From Diphasiastrum complanatum (Eukaryota; Streptophyta; Lycopodiopsida; Lycopodiales; Lycopodiaceae): a DNA stretch of 64,000 nt. Position 1 is the first letter of the stretch. Each line of letters opens with the position of its first letter. Below, piece after piece: positions 11,060 through 21,259 of the stretch. Under the pieces are notes generated by a model. That model saw nothing but the letters and a program-made list of their open reading frames with translations. It had not been told where the DNA came from and ran no database searches. The stretch is from positions 60,395,340-60,459,339 of the forward strand of contig CM055101.1 in NCBI GenBank assembly GCA_029204225.1. Direction: 5' to 3'. The translations under genes were made by a program, and so were the position numbers.

Positions 11060-11345
11060 GTAATTTTTTATGATACCTCTCCAAAAAAGTGCACTCTCCT
11101 ACCTATTTTTCAGCCATTCACTGCTCACACGTGTGAAGCCAGAGGTGCAGGGTGACATGGCAAGTGCCTTGTAGACCCACTCTCCCTCCGTACTGTGGTT
11201 TAGAACGACCGATTTGGTGTCCTATAGAGAAAGTTATGGCCGTCTGAAGTTTGGCAATTTTTGAACTAAATTTGCAAAATTTTGGAATTGTTCTGATGCA
11301 TGCATGCTTAGTGCAGTATAGTGCTTTTCTGATGATGAAAATATA
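11060..11345. repeat. Dispersed repeat, inverted copy at about 29890-30140
   Basis: The stretch with CATGGCAAGTGCCTTGTAGACC, CCGATTTGGTGTCCTATAG and TTTGGAATTGTTCTGATGCA matches the reverse complement of 29890-30140 by eye. It abuts the gypsy RT fragment at a GCATGCATGC junction. Probably LTR or UTR sequence of a gypsy family. Confidence 0.55.
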
Positions 11346-11375
11346 TGGATAGACCTGCATGCATGCTTAATGTGG

Positions 11376-11790
11376 CTGGTGCATTTGTTAACCCAAAAGG
11401 AAGCACGAGAAATTCATAGTGACCGAATCTCGGCCAAAGCCCAATCTTCTGTACGTCATCCAGATGAATCCTAATCTGATGATATCCAGTTCTAAGATTT
11501 ATCTTTGTGAAGTATTTATCTCCACCTAATCGATCTACCAGATCATCCATACGAGGCAAAGGATATTTATTTTTAATAGTTACCTTATTCAACCCTTTGT
11601 AGTCCACACACATCCTAAAGCCTCCATCTTTCTTCGCTTTCAGAATAACAGGAGCACCCCAAGGCGACTTACTTGACTGAATATGACCCATCTTCAGGTA
11701 ATCTTCAATTTACTTAGTAATATCTACCTCTTCTTTCTGAGAAAACCTATAAGGTTGTCTAGAGATAGGGTGACTACCTGGAATGCATGT
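11376..11790 (-). pseudogene. Ty3/gypsy reverse transcriptase N-terminal part
   Basis: Open on minus to 11691, with [56 protein letters not shown] and [14 protein letters not shown], i.e. RT fingers and palm up to just before the YxDD motif, which is missing. Upstream, PYRFSQKEEVDI is separated from it by one TAA. It is cut on the left at the GCATGCATGC junction and on the right by insertion of the C2 LTR at 11843. Confidence 0.8.
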
Positions 11791-11842
11791 ACACATATTA
11801 AACCAAGACCTCTGAAATGGATCGACCACAAGTGAAGCTTTG

Positions 11843-12922
11843 TGTTGGATTTACTCTTTCTACTCTCCTAAATCCCATTTTTCATCTACCTCCATTCTTG
11901 TTGCATATTTACTAACGTTGTCATGCAGCCTGCATATTTACACACAAATTCGCGCAGACGAATAAAGGGCAAAAGAATCGCAAATACTGTGTTTTTACAC
12001 AAGTTATGGTGACAGATGAAAAGGGGACACTATCCTACAGAATGCCAAAGGTGTCCTAAAAGTTAAGGCACCCTGTAAATCTTATCCTAAGGCCATTCGT
12101 AAGAGTGACCCACTTTTTGCATCATCACCAACGTTCACTTCAGCATTGGCTGACGTCGCACCGTTTTTACGCTCATTCCATGCAGTTGCGCTAACAGATT
12201 GGACAACGATTGCAGCCACCCACGATCTCCTACAAACAACACATCCACTTTGTACTTTCACATCTGCACACCTGTAATATTATGTACATATACATATTCT
12301 GGACACCATTCAGATGATGATGATCAGATGATCAAGCGAGAGAAGTAGAGACTAAGAGAAGAGGTTTCATTTCTCATTACAGACAAAATAAGCTTCGTAG
12401 GGCATGCGATTTTGTCCGATATTGTATTGTGCTCTGCCGCATTATTAACTTGTATACATGATATACTTAATCTGATACACTCTTTGTTCTACATTCAGAT
12501 CTGTGTTAATATTGCTATGCTTGTTCTTCATTTTGTCTGATCTTTCTAGTTGCTCTTTCTAGTAATAGACGATCAACTTTTAGTCTTGTCTTTGCGAACA
12601 ATTTGTGACTAATTATTAGTCGAGCACAGTCTAGCTCTTTGCGAATCATTCGCGACAGATAATTTGTCTTGCAATTCACGACAAATTATTCATCTAGCGC
12701 TTCATCCATTAAATGTTTGGCTATGTAATCTAAAATGACTGTGATTTCTATCACTAAAGTTCTTTTCATTCTGATAGGCGTAGTCATGCTTACTGAGAGA
12801 GTCAAATAATTCATTCCGCTGCACATGAACATTTTCTGTTCGAGTTCGCTTCTCATTCGTTTCTTGTTCGAGTTCGCTTCTCGTTCATGTTCAACATTTA
12901 TTCTTTTCCTCTCTCTCCAACA
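11843..12922 (+). repeat. C2 5' LTR, complete, 1080 bp
   Basis: It runs from TGTTGGATTTACTC to CTCTCTCCAACA, with the PBS directly after. It matches the C1 LTRs in reverse and serves as the reference for their truncations. Direct repeats of the GTTCGAGTTCGCTTCTC word lie near its 3' end (about 12838-12880). Confidence 0.85.
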
Positions 12923-12934
12923 TGGTATCAGAGC
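12923..12934 (+). promoter_or_regulatory. C2 primer-binding site
   Basis: TGGTATCAGAGC, a perfect complement to the 3' end of initiator tRNA-Met, immediately after the LTR. Confidence 0.92.
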
Positions 12935-13065
12935 TATCTTCATAGCTTGATTAGCTTCTACAGTACAAGACACTACTAGCCAATAGAGTAATTGTTTTCT
13001 TGTTCTGTAAATATCATACCTAAGTCACTGATAGTTTCTCCTATCACTTAGACTAATTCTTCTAC

Positions 13066-13629
13066 ATGGATTCCCAAGAGAAAGCCAGTCCTATCATGGA
13101 CAAGCTTGATGGAGCCAATTACCATCTATGGAAATTTAAGATGAAAACTATACTAATGGCAAAAGAATTGTACGACGTTGTTATAGGTGTAGAAGGAAAA
13201 CCTGAAGCGGACGACGCGACAATCGCCAAATGGAAGTTGAAGGATGGAAAAGCTTTCGCGCTGATCATCCTCAACATCACAGATACCCAAATCGGCCATG
13301 TATCTGAGGCTCAAACATCGAAAGAAGTTTGGGACATCTTGAGCACACTATACGAAGTGCGAGATATAGCTTCCAAGCTACATCTCAGGAAGAAATTTTA
13401 CTCCCTCAAGATGACGAATGGTGATTCTCTGCAGAATCACATTAATCAATTCAAGAACCTGCTAAGACAAATGGTCGCTGTCAGATCTGTCATAGACGAT
13501 CAAGACGTAGTGATGCAACTGCTTACAAGCTTGCCTAGTTCTTACGACAGCTGGGTGATGATCATCACGACTCATCCAAAATTGACTCTTTTGAGAGTCA
13601 TCACTATGTTGTTGCAGGAAGACATGTGA
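13066..13629 (+). pseudogene. C2 gag (UBN2-type)
   Basis: 187 codons from the ATG 132 bp after the PBS. Contains NYHLWKFKMKTIL, EAQTSKEVWDILSTLYE, INQFKNLLRQM and LTSLPSSYDSW, the usual copia capsid protein. The frame ends in TGA at 13627-13629, at the same codon as the corresponding TGA in C1, although the downstream zinc-knuckle sequence follows in the same frame. In relatives an arginine is common here, so CGA-to-TGA is likely. Confidence 0.85.
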
Positions 13630-14180
13630 AGGAATAAAGCCTCGAGTTTCTCAACTGATTCTCACGCCTTGTACACCAACAAGAGCATGACAAAGCAGAA
13701 GAAGAAGAAAGGTCCGAAGCAATCAAAGCCAGACCAAAAACTAGCTCAACACAAGGAACAGTCGAATCTGCAGACAAAGAAGAAGCTGATCTATAGATAC
13801 TACAAATGAAACAACCACAAAATTCAAGACTGTCGAATACTTCAAGTGAAGAACAATAGCAAGGGACAGTCGAATCAAATGGCAAATGTAGCTGCAGAAG
13901 CTCCACAACCTATTCAAGAAGCAGATCATCATGCCTTCATGACCAACCATCAAGAAGCATCTGGCGACAGTTCTTGGTTCTTGAATTTTGGAGCCACTCA
14001 GCACATGACTAGCCTCATTGGCTGTTTCGAGTCCTATACACCTTACAGTACCCAGAAGTTTGTTCACTTTGGTGACAATAGCACACAAGCTATCAAAGGT
14101 GAAGACACTGTAAGATTAAGCTTTGCAAATGATAGATCTAGCTACTCTCTAAAGTCCTGTATGTACCAAATTTATCTATG
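13630..14180 (+). pseudogene. C2 nucleocapsid and protease, inactivated
   Basis: In the gag frame the zinc knuckle is destroyed (Cys replaced by Tyr, then a TGA before NNHKIQDC). The protease active site reads WFLNFGATQHMT at about 13975-14010: the catalytic Asp is Asn and the following Ser is Phe. The frame ends at 14181 and integrase continues in another frame. C1 keeps the intact residues at all these positions. Confidence 0.8.
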
Positions 14181-15041
14181 AATCTGCTCTTTGTAAGCAG
14201 AATCACAGATTTAGGACATAGGGTAGAGTTCAAATGTGATCAGTGTAAAGTACTTGATAGGATTGGCAAGATCCTAGCACTCGAAAAGAGGCATGGATAC
14301 TTGTATAAATTAGGTCATTGCTTTTCTGCCTCTAGTCAGGCTCTCAATACTTCAATTCATTCAAATAAAGGTTTACTTTGGCATTATAGACTTGGTCATT
14401 TAAATCATGCTGCTGTACAACAAATGTCTAGACACTCTATTGTTCTTGATCTCAACTATCCTCGCAAAAAAGTCGAGTTACCTGTCTGTCAAGAATGTCT
14501 AGTTAGTAAACAGACTAGGAAACCATTTAAGTCAAGCCATCAGCATGTTGCTAGAGGATTGCTAGATGTTGTACATTCAGATATTTGTGGCCCGATGAAA
14601 AATCCTTCGTTGAAGGATGCCAAGTATTTCATAACCTTTATTGATGAATTCTCCAGAAGGACGATGGTGTATTTCATAAAGAAGAAATTAGAAACTTTCA
14701 ACTGCTTCAGAATCTTCAAGGAGCATGCAAAAAAAGAGATTGGAAGGACGATTAAGACCCTAAGGTCAAACAACGGTGGAGAATACATCTCCGTTCAGTT
14801 TAAGAAGTACTGTCAAAGCCAAGGCATTGAGCAGCAGTTCATCACTCCTTACAGTCCTCAGTCTAATGGCTTAGCTAAGAGGAAGAACCGTATTCTGGTC
14901 AAATTTGCTAAATGTATGTTATCGCATGCATCGTTGCCCAAGAGATTCTGGGCTGAAGCTGTCGCCATTGCAACTTACGTCCAAAACAGATGTTCGACCA
15001 AGGCCCTCTCAGACAGGGTTGCTTTGAATTTCTCGTCCTGA
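14178..15041 (+). pseudogene. C2 integrase, two catalytic residues lost
   Basis: 287 open codons. The HHCC region is H69..H74 and C104-x2-C107 in LWHYRLGHLNH and CQECLVSKQ. Of the D,D,E triad, D135 (VHSDICGP) is kept, the second Asp is N198 in LRSNNGGEY and the Glu is K234 in NGLAKRKNR. The spacing (63 and 36 residues) is normal. Both changes are G-to-A. The frame ends in unrelated residues after CSTKALSD, marking the truncation of C2. Confidence 0.85.
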
Positions 15042-15469
15042 GCGGAGCATATTCTGGTGACAGATCCACATGAGGATGATAAAGCTTTGTCATCAGTACA
15101 ATAGTATAGTAATAAACAACACAATGACAATAACAAAGCTGTAGTAGGCGCTAACGACTCTGCTGGAGATAGAGATGGCGTAGGCTTTTTCCATAAATGT
15201 CACTCCTAGTTCAAATTTTTGAGTGTTCCCAACTATTGGGAGGGAATATTTCAGCATTTTGAAAAATTATATTTTAACTGTGGTTAAACACCAGTGAAGT
15301 TTGATGTGACTAAACTAAGGTGCATTCATTTACATGGAAAGTAGTGCGGGCAGATGCGTCAAGAATTTAGAAAATGATATCATAATTACTTTATAGTTAT
15401 TTTTCTCTCTCCTACATGGCATTTCTTATAGGGCCCTCTTTGGGCCCATATTTTCTTTAATGATAGGCT
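15042..15469. other. No gene recognised
   Basis: Sequence of unknown origin beyond the C2 break. Short frames show no family match. Confidence 0.4.
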
Positions 15470-15750
15470 GAGAACAAAGATTTCTTGATTTGTAGATGTC
15501 AAAATAGCTTCAAACTTGATGGAGATGGTGCATAAACCACCGGCCATCATTTTACAGGTTGGATAGCTTGTTGGGAAGGTAAAAAGGAATGCTAATCATG
15601 TTGTAAATAATTTTAGAATGATCTCTTTATGGATTTGGAGAGACTCATCCCCCAAAAATCACCAAAAATTGTCATTTTTTGAACTTTTTTGACTTCCTCC
15701 AAGTTCAATTGCTGGAATTCTTGGTTCTAACTTCAGAGAAAGCTTCAAAA
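15470..15750. repeat. Dispersed repeat, second copy at 30295-30570
   Basis: From GGCTGAGAACAAAGATTTC to GGTTCTAACTTC the sequence matches 30295-30570 in the same direction at roughly 85-90 percent by eye, including ACCACCGGCCATCATTTTA. In the second copy similarity ends exactly where a TGTTTAAATCAC sequence begins. Confidence 0.7.
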
Positions 15751-16349
15751 GACTTTGGTCCACCTCTTTACAAGCTCTATGTGGTGTTTTAGAGCCACCT
15801 ACTATCCAACTTTATGAAAAAACAAGCAAAACTGATGATTTTTGACTATTTTCCGATTTTTTCATCACAATAAAATGGAAATTCAAGACATACGACTCTT
15901 TCTCTAACACATGCAAACCAATTTACAGAATTATAATTATCTAATTGGTCTAATCTTGCTGGATTTTGGTTCTTACTATCTACTTTGTGCCAAAAAGCAT
16001 GAAAAACCAAGCAATTTAGAACAAAACATAGCCTAGAATCATAAATCATTGAAAAGAACCGGCATGCATCATTAATGTCATCATTATGAACCCTAAAATG
16101 AAAGTGCACTTGCTGGAAAATTCAGATCAAAGCTCTAAAAAAGCGTCACAAATTGGCTTTCAAGGACATTTCTCCATAAAACACAAAGAATCCCAAGCGT
16201 AATGGATCTTAGCAACATGCAAATTGAAGCTAGGATAGTACACCCACTTGCACCCTTGCTATCCACCTTGGCAGAGAATTCCAATGATCCAATCCAAAAT
16301 TTCGACGAAAGGTAGCCCTTCTCCATGTTCTCCAATCTTCGTAAGCCTT
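15751..16349. other. Probable leader of a minus-strand retroelement; no gene seen
   Basis: AT-rich, without recognisable domains. It lies downstream, in minus sense, of a tRNA-Met primer-binding site at 16350-16361 and may be its untranslated leader. Confidence 0.4.
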
Positions 16350-16361
16350 GCTCTGATACCA
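16350..16361 (-). promoter_or_regulatory. Orphan primer-binding site
   Basis: The minus strand reads TGGTATCAGAGC, followed by AAGGC. LTR-like sequence would lie to the right (16362 to about 16455), where gypsy integrase sequence begins. The element it belonged to is otherwise lost. Confidence 0.65.
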
Positions 16362-16455
16362 ATATAAGGCAAGCTCCCTAAGATCCTCCTTACAAGACAA
16401 AACACAATGGAAAACACACTATGGAGCAACCACCCAACCAAGTAGAAGCAATCAT

Positions 16456-16510
16456 ACACAAAGTGTGTTCCGCGATCACTTATGAAAATGATAGGACATC
16501 CTTAATCCAA
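16456..16510 (-). pseudogene. Gypsy G1 integrase fragment (part beyond C4)
   Basis: On minus it encodes GCPIIFISDRGTHF, with the second catalytic Asp of gypsy integrase intact. It continues on the far side of C4 at 21260, and the plus-strand gypsy copy near 10010-10070 shows the uninterrupted order. Confidence 0.75.
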
Positions 16511-16515
16511 TAAAG
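16511..16515. repeat. C4 target-site duplication, left
   Basis: TAAAG, repeated at 21260-21264. The related gypsy copy near 10015-10030 has a single copy at this point. Confidence 0.7.
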
Positions 16516-16790
16516 AGTTAGAATTGAAGTAGAATCATTGTGTTACTCTACTGTGGGTCCTATCAGTAGATAAGGATCAGTTTGCCCTGCCACGAGGCGA
16601 GTTGACGGGACACGCATCCCGTCAACGGCAACCTAGGTCATGCATGGGTTGCCATAGTGAAGAACTATATGTACAGTGTATTTTCATTTTGAGAAATACA
16701 GTTGCTATGTTAGCTTGCTATGGAGAGTGTTTTTCTATTTGTGTTATTGTGTAGCATGATCTTTGTTCATGTTCGAATCAAATTCTAAGT
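16516..16790 (+). repeat. C4 5' LTR
   Basis: It starts AGTTAGAATT and ends AATTCTAAGT, almost an inverted repeat, but not the usual TG..CA. It contains the inverted pair TTGACGGGACACGC / GCATCCCGTCAA. Confidence 0.75.
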
Positions 16791-16803
16791 TGGTATAAGA
16801 GCC
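16791..16803 (+). promoter_or_regulatory. C4 primer-binding site
   Basis: TGGTATAAGAGCC, one mismatch to the initiator tRNA-Met complement TGGTATCAGAGCC, directly after the LTR. Confidence 0.85.
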
Positions 16804-18002
16804 ATACAGGGAGTGTACACCAATACAGTGTCACCATTGAAGAGAGCTTGGGGAGAAGAGCAGTCTTCTAAGAGTTCGGGATTTACGGCGGATTGAAGAC
16901 AAAAGTAAGGCAATGGTGCACAGATTCTAGTTTACAAAGGCTTGCCAAGCTCAATAGAGGGCTTATTAGCCTGTGCATAGCATTAGACAAGAATAAATTT
17001 GGTGGGCAATTTTGAACCCAGTTGAAAATTGAAACCATTTCTTCGTTGTTTGTGCTTCGTTTTGGATGCTGTAAATACAGGAAGGAAGCTAATCATGCTG
17101 TCAACCATCCATGGAGAGATTCTAAGTTTATGTCAAAGATTTGTCTGCAAATCGATAACCTAGCAGATTTGCGATAGAAGGTGAAAGAAAGCCACTTTTT
17201 CAAGTTGAGCAAGAATCACCGTTTCTCCACGGAATTCCACGTTTAAACACTCTGTAGATTTGGAATCAGTAGGGAAACCCTGCTCCAGGCCTCAGATCGT
17301 GCTCAAATTGATCAGAAAATGAATTTGATCAGGCAAAGATAATGTAGGGTAGGCGCGGCCATAGACAGAGAGGAGGAGACAGATCGCACGCAACCAGCGC
17401 TAGGATGCACATAGTGCTTGAAGGGGTCTCACGGTTGGAGGGGAGTAGCTCGGTGTGCCAGAACACGGAGAACCGTTAGATTTCAAGTCATATAGATTTG
17501 TGGTAAAGATCAAGCCTCCAAAAACAGTTGTGCGTCGTTCGATCTAAGACAGCCATTGGATTTCTTTAAGTCCATAGTGAACTTCAAATTAGAAAGGGGC
17601 CTGAAGTGCAAAGTGCATTGCAACTTCATTAAAAAATTTCAGTTTGAAGTGAGAGTTGGGTCCAAATTCACTGAAGGGTAGAGTTTTTTCATTTTAAAGA
17701 AACAGTTCAAAAACTAGAAAAGTTCCTATTTTTGGGTCCTTTATTCGTTTTGACCCAAACGAAAGGCTGTAACCTCCAAACGAAGGGCACCCAGACTGTA
17801 TCTATAAGTACGATACCACAAAATAGAGTGATTGCAGTGGAGAAAGTATTCAGAGCACGCCAAAAGTGATTTCACTATTCCATTGGACACGTTGTTGGGA
17901 GTTGGTGACAAAGTATATTTCGGAAGGCGATGCCGATTTGGCGTACAATTGGCCTCGACATATTGGTTTTAGCCTACGGTTGCAGTTTTAGGTAGTTCTG
18001 GG
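16804..18002 (+). other. C4 untranslated leader
   Basis: About 1.2 kb between PBS and gag ATG with no open frame of note. This is long for a copia leader, comparable to the roughly 850-bp leader of C3. Confidence 0.6.
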
Positions 18003-18689
18003 ATGACAAACATGGGAGAGTCCATTTTGAGTGAAAGTAGCAAATTGGACGAGATTTCCAACTATGCAGTGTGGAAGTTCAAGATAAAAAACATACTGAT
18101 AGAGAAGGAACTGTGGGATATCATCACAGGTGACGAGAGAAGACCAATGAATGAAGCTGCCATAAAAATACTTGATAGAAGAGCAAGAAGAGCCTTGAAT
18201 TATATCAACTTGTCAGTGAAGGATCACATCATTACCTACATTTGTGATGTTGTTACACCTAGACAGGCATGTGATGTGCTAAAGGAGCAGTTCGAGACGT
18301 CAAATCCATCAAGGATTATGTTTCTGAAGTCAAAACTGAATAGTGCCCGAATGGAACAAGGAGAGCACATTTAGACTTATATGACCAGAATTAAGACAAT
18401 GAGGGATGAACTACATTCTATTGGTGAGGGCATACGTGATGTTGAGCTAGTGCACAATGCATTGTGCGACATTGTAGAACCCTATCAGATGTTTGTAAGC
18501 GGAATAACATCAAGAGAAAAAGTGCCAACCTTTGATGAGCTCATAGGAATCTTGATGCAGGAGGAGCAACGACGAGAAATGGTGAAAGCTAGATGTCAAA
18601 GTACTGATGATCAGACACTTGCGACACGCCAAAAGAAAGGCAAAGGCAAGGGCAAGAAGAAGTCTAAGAAGCAATTCACCAAGACTTAG
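18003..18689 (+). pseudogene. C4 gag
   Basis: It begins at an ATG and shows NYAVWKFKIKNILIEKELW, FETSNPSRIMFLKSKL and, after an in-frame TAG at 18372-18374, VPTFDELIGILMQEEQRRE and a lysine-rich tail. This is the copia gag order (DUF4219/UBN2). It ends at a TAG before the zinc knuckle. Closest in the window to C3 gag, which shares the N-terminal SSKL..VWKFK pattern. Confidence 0.8.
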
Positions 18690-19172
18690 GAGGATGAGGG
18701 ATCTTTCAGCAAGACCAAGAAGAAGGGCAAATGCTTCCATTGCGACAGAAAGGCCCATTGGAAGATCGAATGTCGGAAATTCCTGGTGAAATCAGGCAAG
18801 GAGAAACCAAAGCAAGCAGGTAACCTTGTCGATGAAGGTGAGATTGAAGACTCTAGCATCTTCATATCAACATTGTCATCTAATCAAGATGTAAGTGTGG
18901 TACATTGACTTAGGAGCCACAAGACACATGACATGTAACAAGGATTGGTTCAGTAGCTTGAAAGAGTTGGATAATGGAGCGTCGGTTTCACAAGCAAATG
19001 GTGATGTGTGCAAGATCAAGGGGATAGGCACCATTTTCATCCAACTACCTAATGGCAAAAGCAGGATGATCAAGGAGGTACTTTATGTACCAGGTTTGAA
19101 GAAAAATCTACTTTCCGTTGGTGTCATTACTAATCAAAAGTTGAAAGTAGAATTTGTCATGATTGTTGCTTT
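18690..19172 (+). pseudogene. C4 zinc knuckle and protease
   Basis: The CCHC knuckle CFHCDRKAHWKIEC lies at about 18730-18775 in the gag frame. After a frame change the protease reads WYIDLGATRHMT at about 18897-18932, where the catalytic Asp is kept but the usual Ser of DSGA is Leu. VLYVPGLKKNLLSVGVI follows. It is interrupted by frameshifts on both sides. Confidence 0.75.
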
Positions 19173-19990
19173 GTGAAGGATGTGAACCAAAAGTTCAAAG
19201 TCATTGCGGATGGTATAAGGGAGCCCAACACTAAATTGTACAGGTTGAATGCTACAATCAAGGGGCAACATGGACTTATCTCATCCATTCCATCGCAAAC
19301 TGAACTATGGCATAAGAGGCTTGGTCATTTGAGCTTAGGAAGCCTCAGTTTGATGAGGAAATTGAAAATGGTGAGAGGATTGCCTACGATAGAAGACCAC
19401 TTGAAGTCAATGTGCAAACATGTGTGTATGGGAAGCAACATCGAGAGAAGTTCAATAAAGGTGGTGTTGCAAGGGCAAAGAACATCTTGGATTTGATCCA
19501 CACAGATTTATGTGGGCCTATGAGGACTATGTCCTTGGGTTAAGCCTTCTATTTCATGACCTTTATTGATGATATGTCACGTAAGACGTGGATTTACTTC
19601 TTGAAGAAGAAATCGGATGCGTTTGACACTTTCAAGAGCTTCAAAGCATTGGTCAAAAATCAGACAGGTAAGAAGATCAAAGTTCTAAGATCAAATAGTG
19701 GAGGTGAGTTCAAGTCTAACGGCTTCAATGATCTTTGGGATCAAAAGACAATTTATTCAAGCTCATACTCCTGCTCTCAATGGTGTAGCTGAGCGCAAGA
19801 ATCGTACAATTGTGAAAAGTGCCAGATCTATGCTAGAAGAGATGAAACTACCAAAGGATTTCTTGTCAGAAGCATGCAGTACGACAATCTATCTTCAAAA
19901 TAGAAGTCCTACCATTGCCATACCAAAGATAACATTTGAGGAGGCATTTACAAAGAAGAAGCCAAAGGTGAACCACTTGCAATGTTGATG
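19173..19990 (+). pseudogene. C4 integrase, decayed
   Basis: Spread over three frames: LWHKRLGHLSLGSL, IHTDLCGPM, TFIDDMSRKTWIYFLKKKS, LRSNSGGEF and NGVAERKNRTIVKSARSML. The second catalytic Asp of LRSDxGGE is Asn, as in C2; the first Asp and the Glu are kept. After KKPKVNHL the sequence jumps directly into RT, so the end of integrase and the linker are missing. Confidence 0.8.
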
Positions 19991-20931
19991 ATTGATTATC
20001 AAAGAAAATAATCAAGAGATGATAGACATGATCAAGAAAGACCTCAGGGAGCAATTCGAGATGACAGATCTCAACCTAATGCATTATTGCCTTGGAGTGG
20101 AGGTGTGGCAAAAAGGACATAAAGTGGGTTCAACACAGGTAAAGTATGTCAAAGAGTTGCTGCACAGCTTCAGGTTGTAGGATTGCAAGCCAATGAACAC
20201 TCCTATTGAACCAGGTAAAAAGCTTTCTAAGCTTGATGAGTCACAACCATTTGATGCTACCTTGTATAGGCAGTTAGTAGGGAACTTGATTTACCTTACC
20301 ACGACTAGACCAGATATATGCTATGTTGTTGGTATTGTAAGTCAGTTTATGGCAGCACCTACGGAAACGCATTGGAAGGCAGCTAAGCACGTTTTGCATT
20401 ATGTCAAAGGCACTTCAGATTATGGCTTGTTTTACAGAAAGCATGAGGGTTTACCTGAGTTATGTGGCTATGTGGATGCAGATTGGGGAGGCGACTATGA
20501 TGATCGTAGATCCACCACAGCGTATGTATTCTAGCTTTGTGGTAGTTGCTTTTCCTAGTCTAGTGAAAAAAAAAAATATAGTTGCTTTATCCACCACAGA
20601 AGCAAAGTATAAGGCAATGTGTAGTGCAACAAAGGAAGCTATATGGTTGAGGCAAATCTTGGAAGAAGTTGGCATCAAACAGGAAAATCCCACAACTATA
20701 CATAGCGACAGTCAGAGTGGCATTCAGCTAGCAAAGAATCCAGTGTTCCATGCGAGAACCAAACACATTGAGATTCAGTATCACTTTATACGTGAGAGGC
20801 TGTTGAGTCGTGAAATTTATATTGTTCATTGTAGTACAGATGAACAACTAGCTGACATTTTCACTAAGCCACTTGTTAGAGAAAAGTTTGATAAGTTTAG
20901 ATCAAAGCTTTTTGTACTTAAAGTTTGTTGA
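19991..20931 (+). pseudogene. C4 reverse transcriptase C-terminal part and RNase H
   Basis: Begins just before a GTTGATGAT that would encode the VDD of the RT loop, then NNQEMIDMIKKDL, EMTDLNLMHYCLGVEVWQ, LYRQLVGNLIYLTTTRPDI and HVLHYVKGTSDYGLFY. RNase H follows: DADWGGDYDDRRSTTAYVF, LSTTEAKYKAM, HSDSQSGIQLAKNPVFHART and QLADIFTKPL. Stops at about 20178 and 20532 and a frame change near 20540 break it. All RT upstream of VDD is absent. Confidence 0.8.
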
Positions 20932-20975
20932 CTTTAAAGCTATGTATATGACTGTATAAAAAGTAGACTCTACTT

Positions 20976-20985
20976 TAAGGGAGAG
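20976..20985 (+). promoter_or_regulatory. C4 polypurine tract
   Basis: TTAAGGGAGAG just before the 3' LTR, at the expected place for plus-strand priming. Confidence 0.65.
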
Positions 20986-21259
20986 AATTAGAATTAAAGT
21001 TGAATCAGTGTGTTACTGTACTGTGGGTCCTATCAGTAGATAACAATCAATTGGCCTCGCACGAGGTGAGTCGACGAGACACGCGTCCCGTCAATGACAA
21101 CATGGGTCATGCATGGGTTGCCATAGTGAAGAACTATATCTACAATGTATTTTCATTTTGAGAAATACAGTTGCTATGTGAGCTTGCTGTAGATAGTGTT
21201 TTTTTGTCTGTTCTACTGTGTAGCATGATCTGTGTCCCTGTTCAGAGCAAATTCTACGT
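20986..21259 (+). repeat. C4 3' LTR
   Basis: It starts AATTAGAATT and ends AATTCTACGT. It differs from the 5' LTR at roughly 35 of 275 positions by eye, so the insertion is old. Confidence 0.75.

Larger units (their letters stand above)
11843..15041 (+). mobile_element. Ty1/copia element C2, truncated in integrase
   Basis: A complete 1080-bp 5' LTR, PBS, gag, nucleocapsid-protease and integrase, all on plus, in the same family as C1. RT, RNase H and the 3' LTR are missing: similarity to C1 ends near 15020 after CSTKALSD, and unrelated DNA follows. It is inserted into gypsy RT sequence. Catalytic residues of protease and integrase have been lost by single transitions. Confidence 0.85.
16516..21259 (+). 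mobile_element. Ty1/copia element C4, both LTRs, internal deletion
   Basis: 4744 bp with LTRs of 275 and 274 bp that share roughly 87 percent by eye, a PBS, gag, protease, integrase, a truncated RT-RNase H and a polypurine tract, all on plus. It lies inside gypsy integrase sequence with a 5-bp duplication (TAAAG). The RT fingers and palm, including the bases before VDD, are deleted. Stops and frameshifts are frequent. Confidence 0.85.

Noticed and set aside
11118..11360. 80-codon minus ORF next to gypsy RT
   Set aside because: Lies in the dispersed LTR-like repeat; no domain.
16135..16459. Minus ORFs of 66-75 codons around the orphan primer-binding site
   Set aside because: They cross the PBS and LTR-like sequence and are not conserved in any way I can see.
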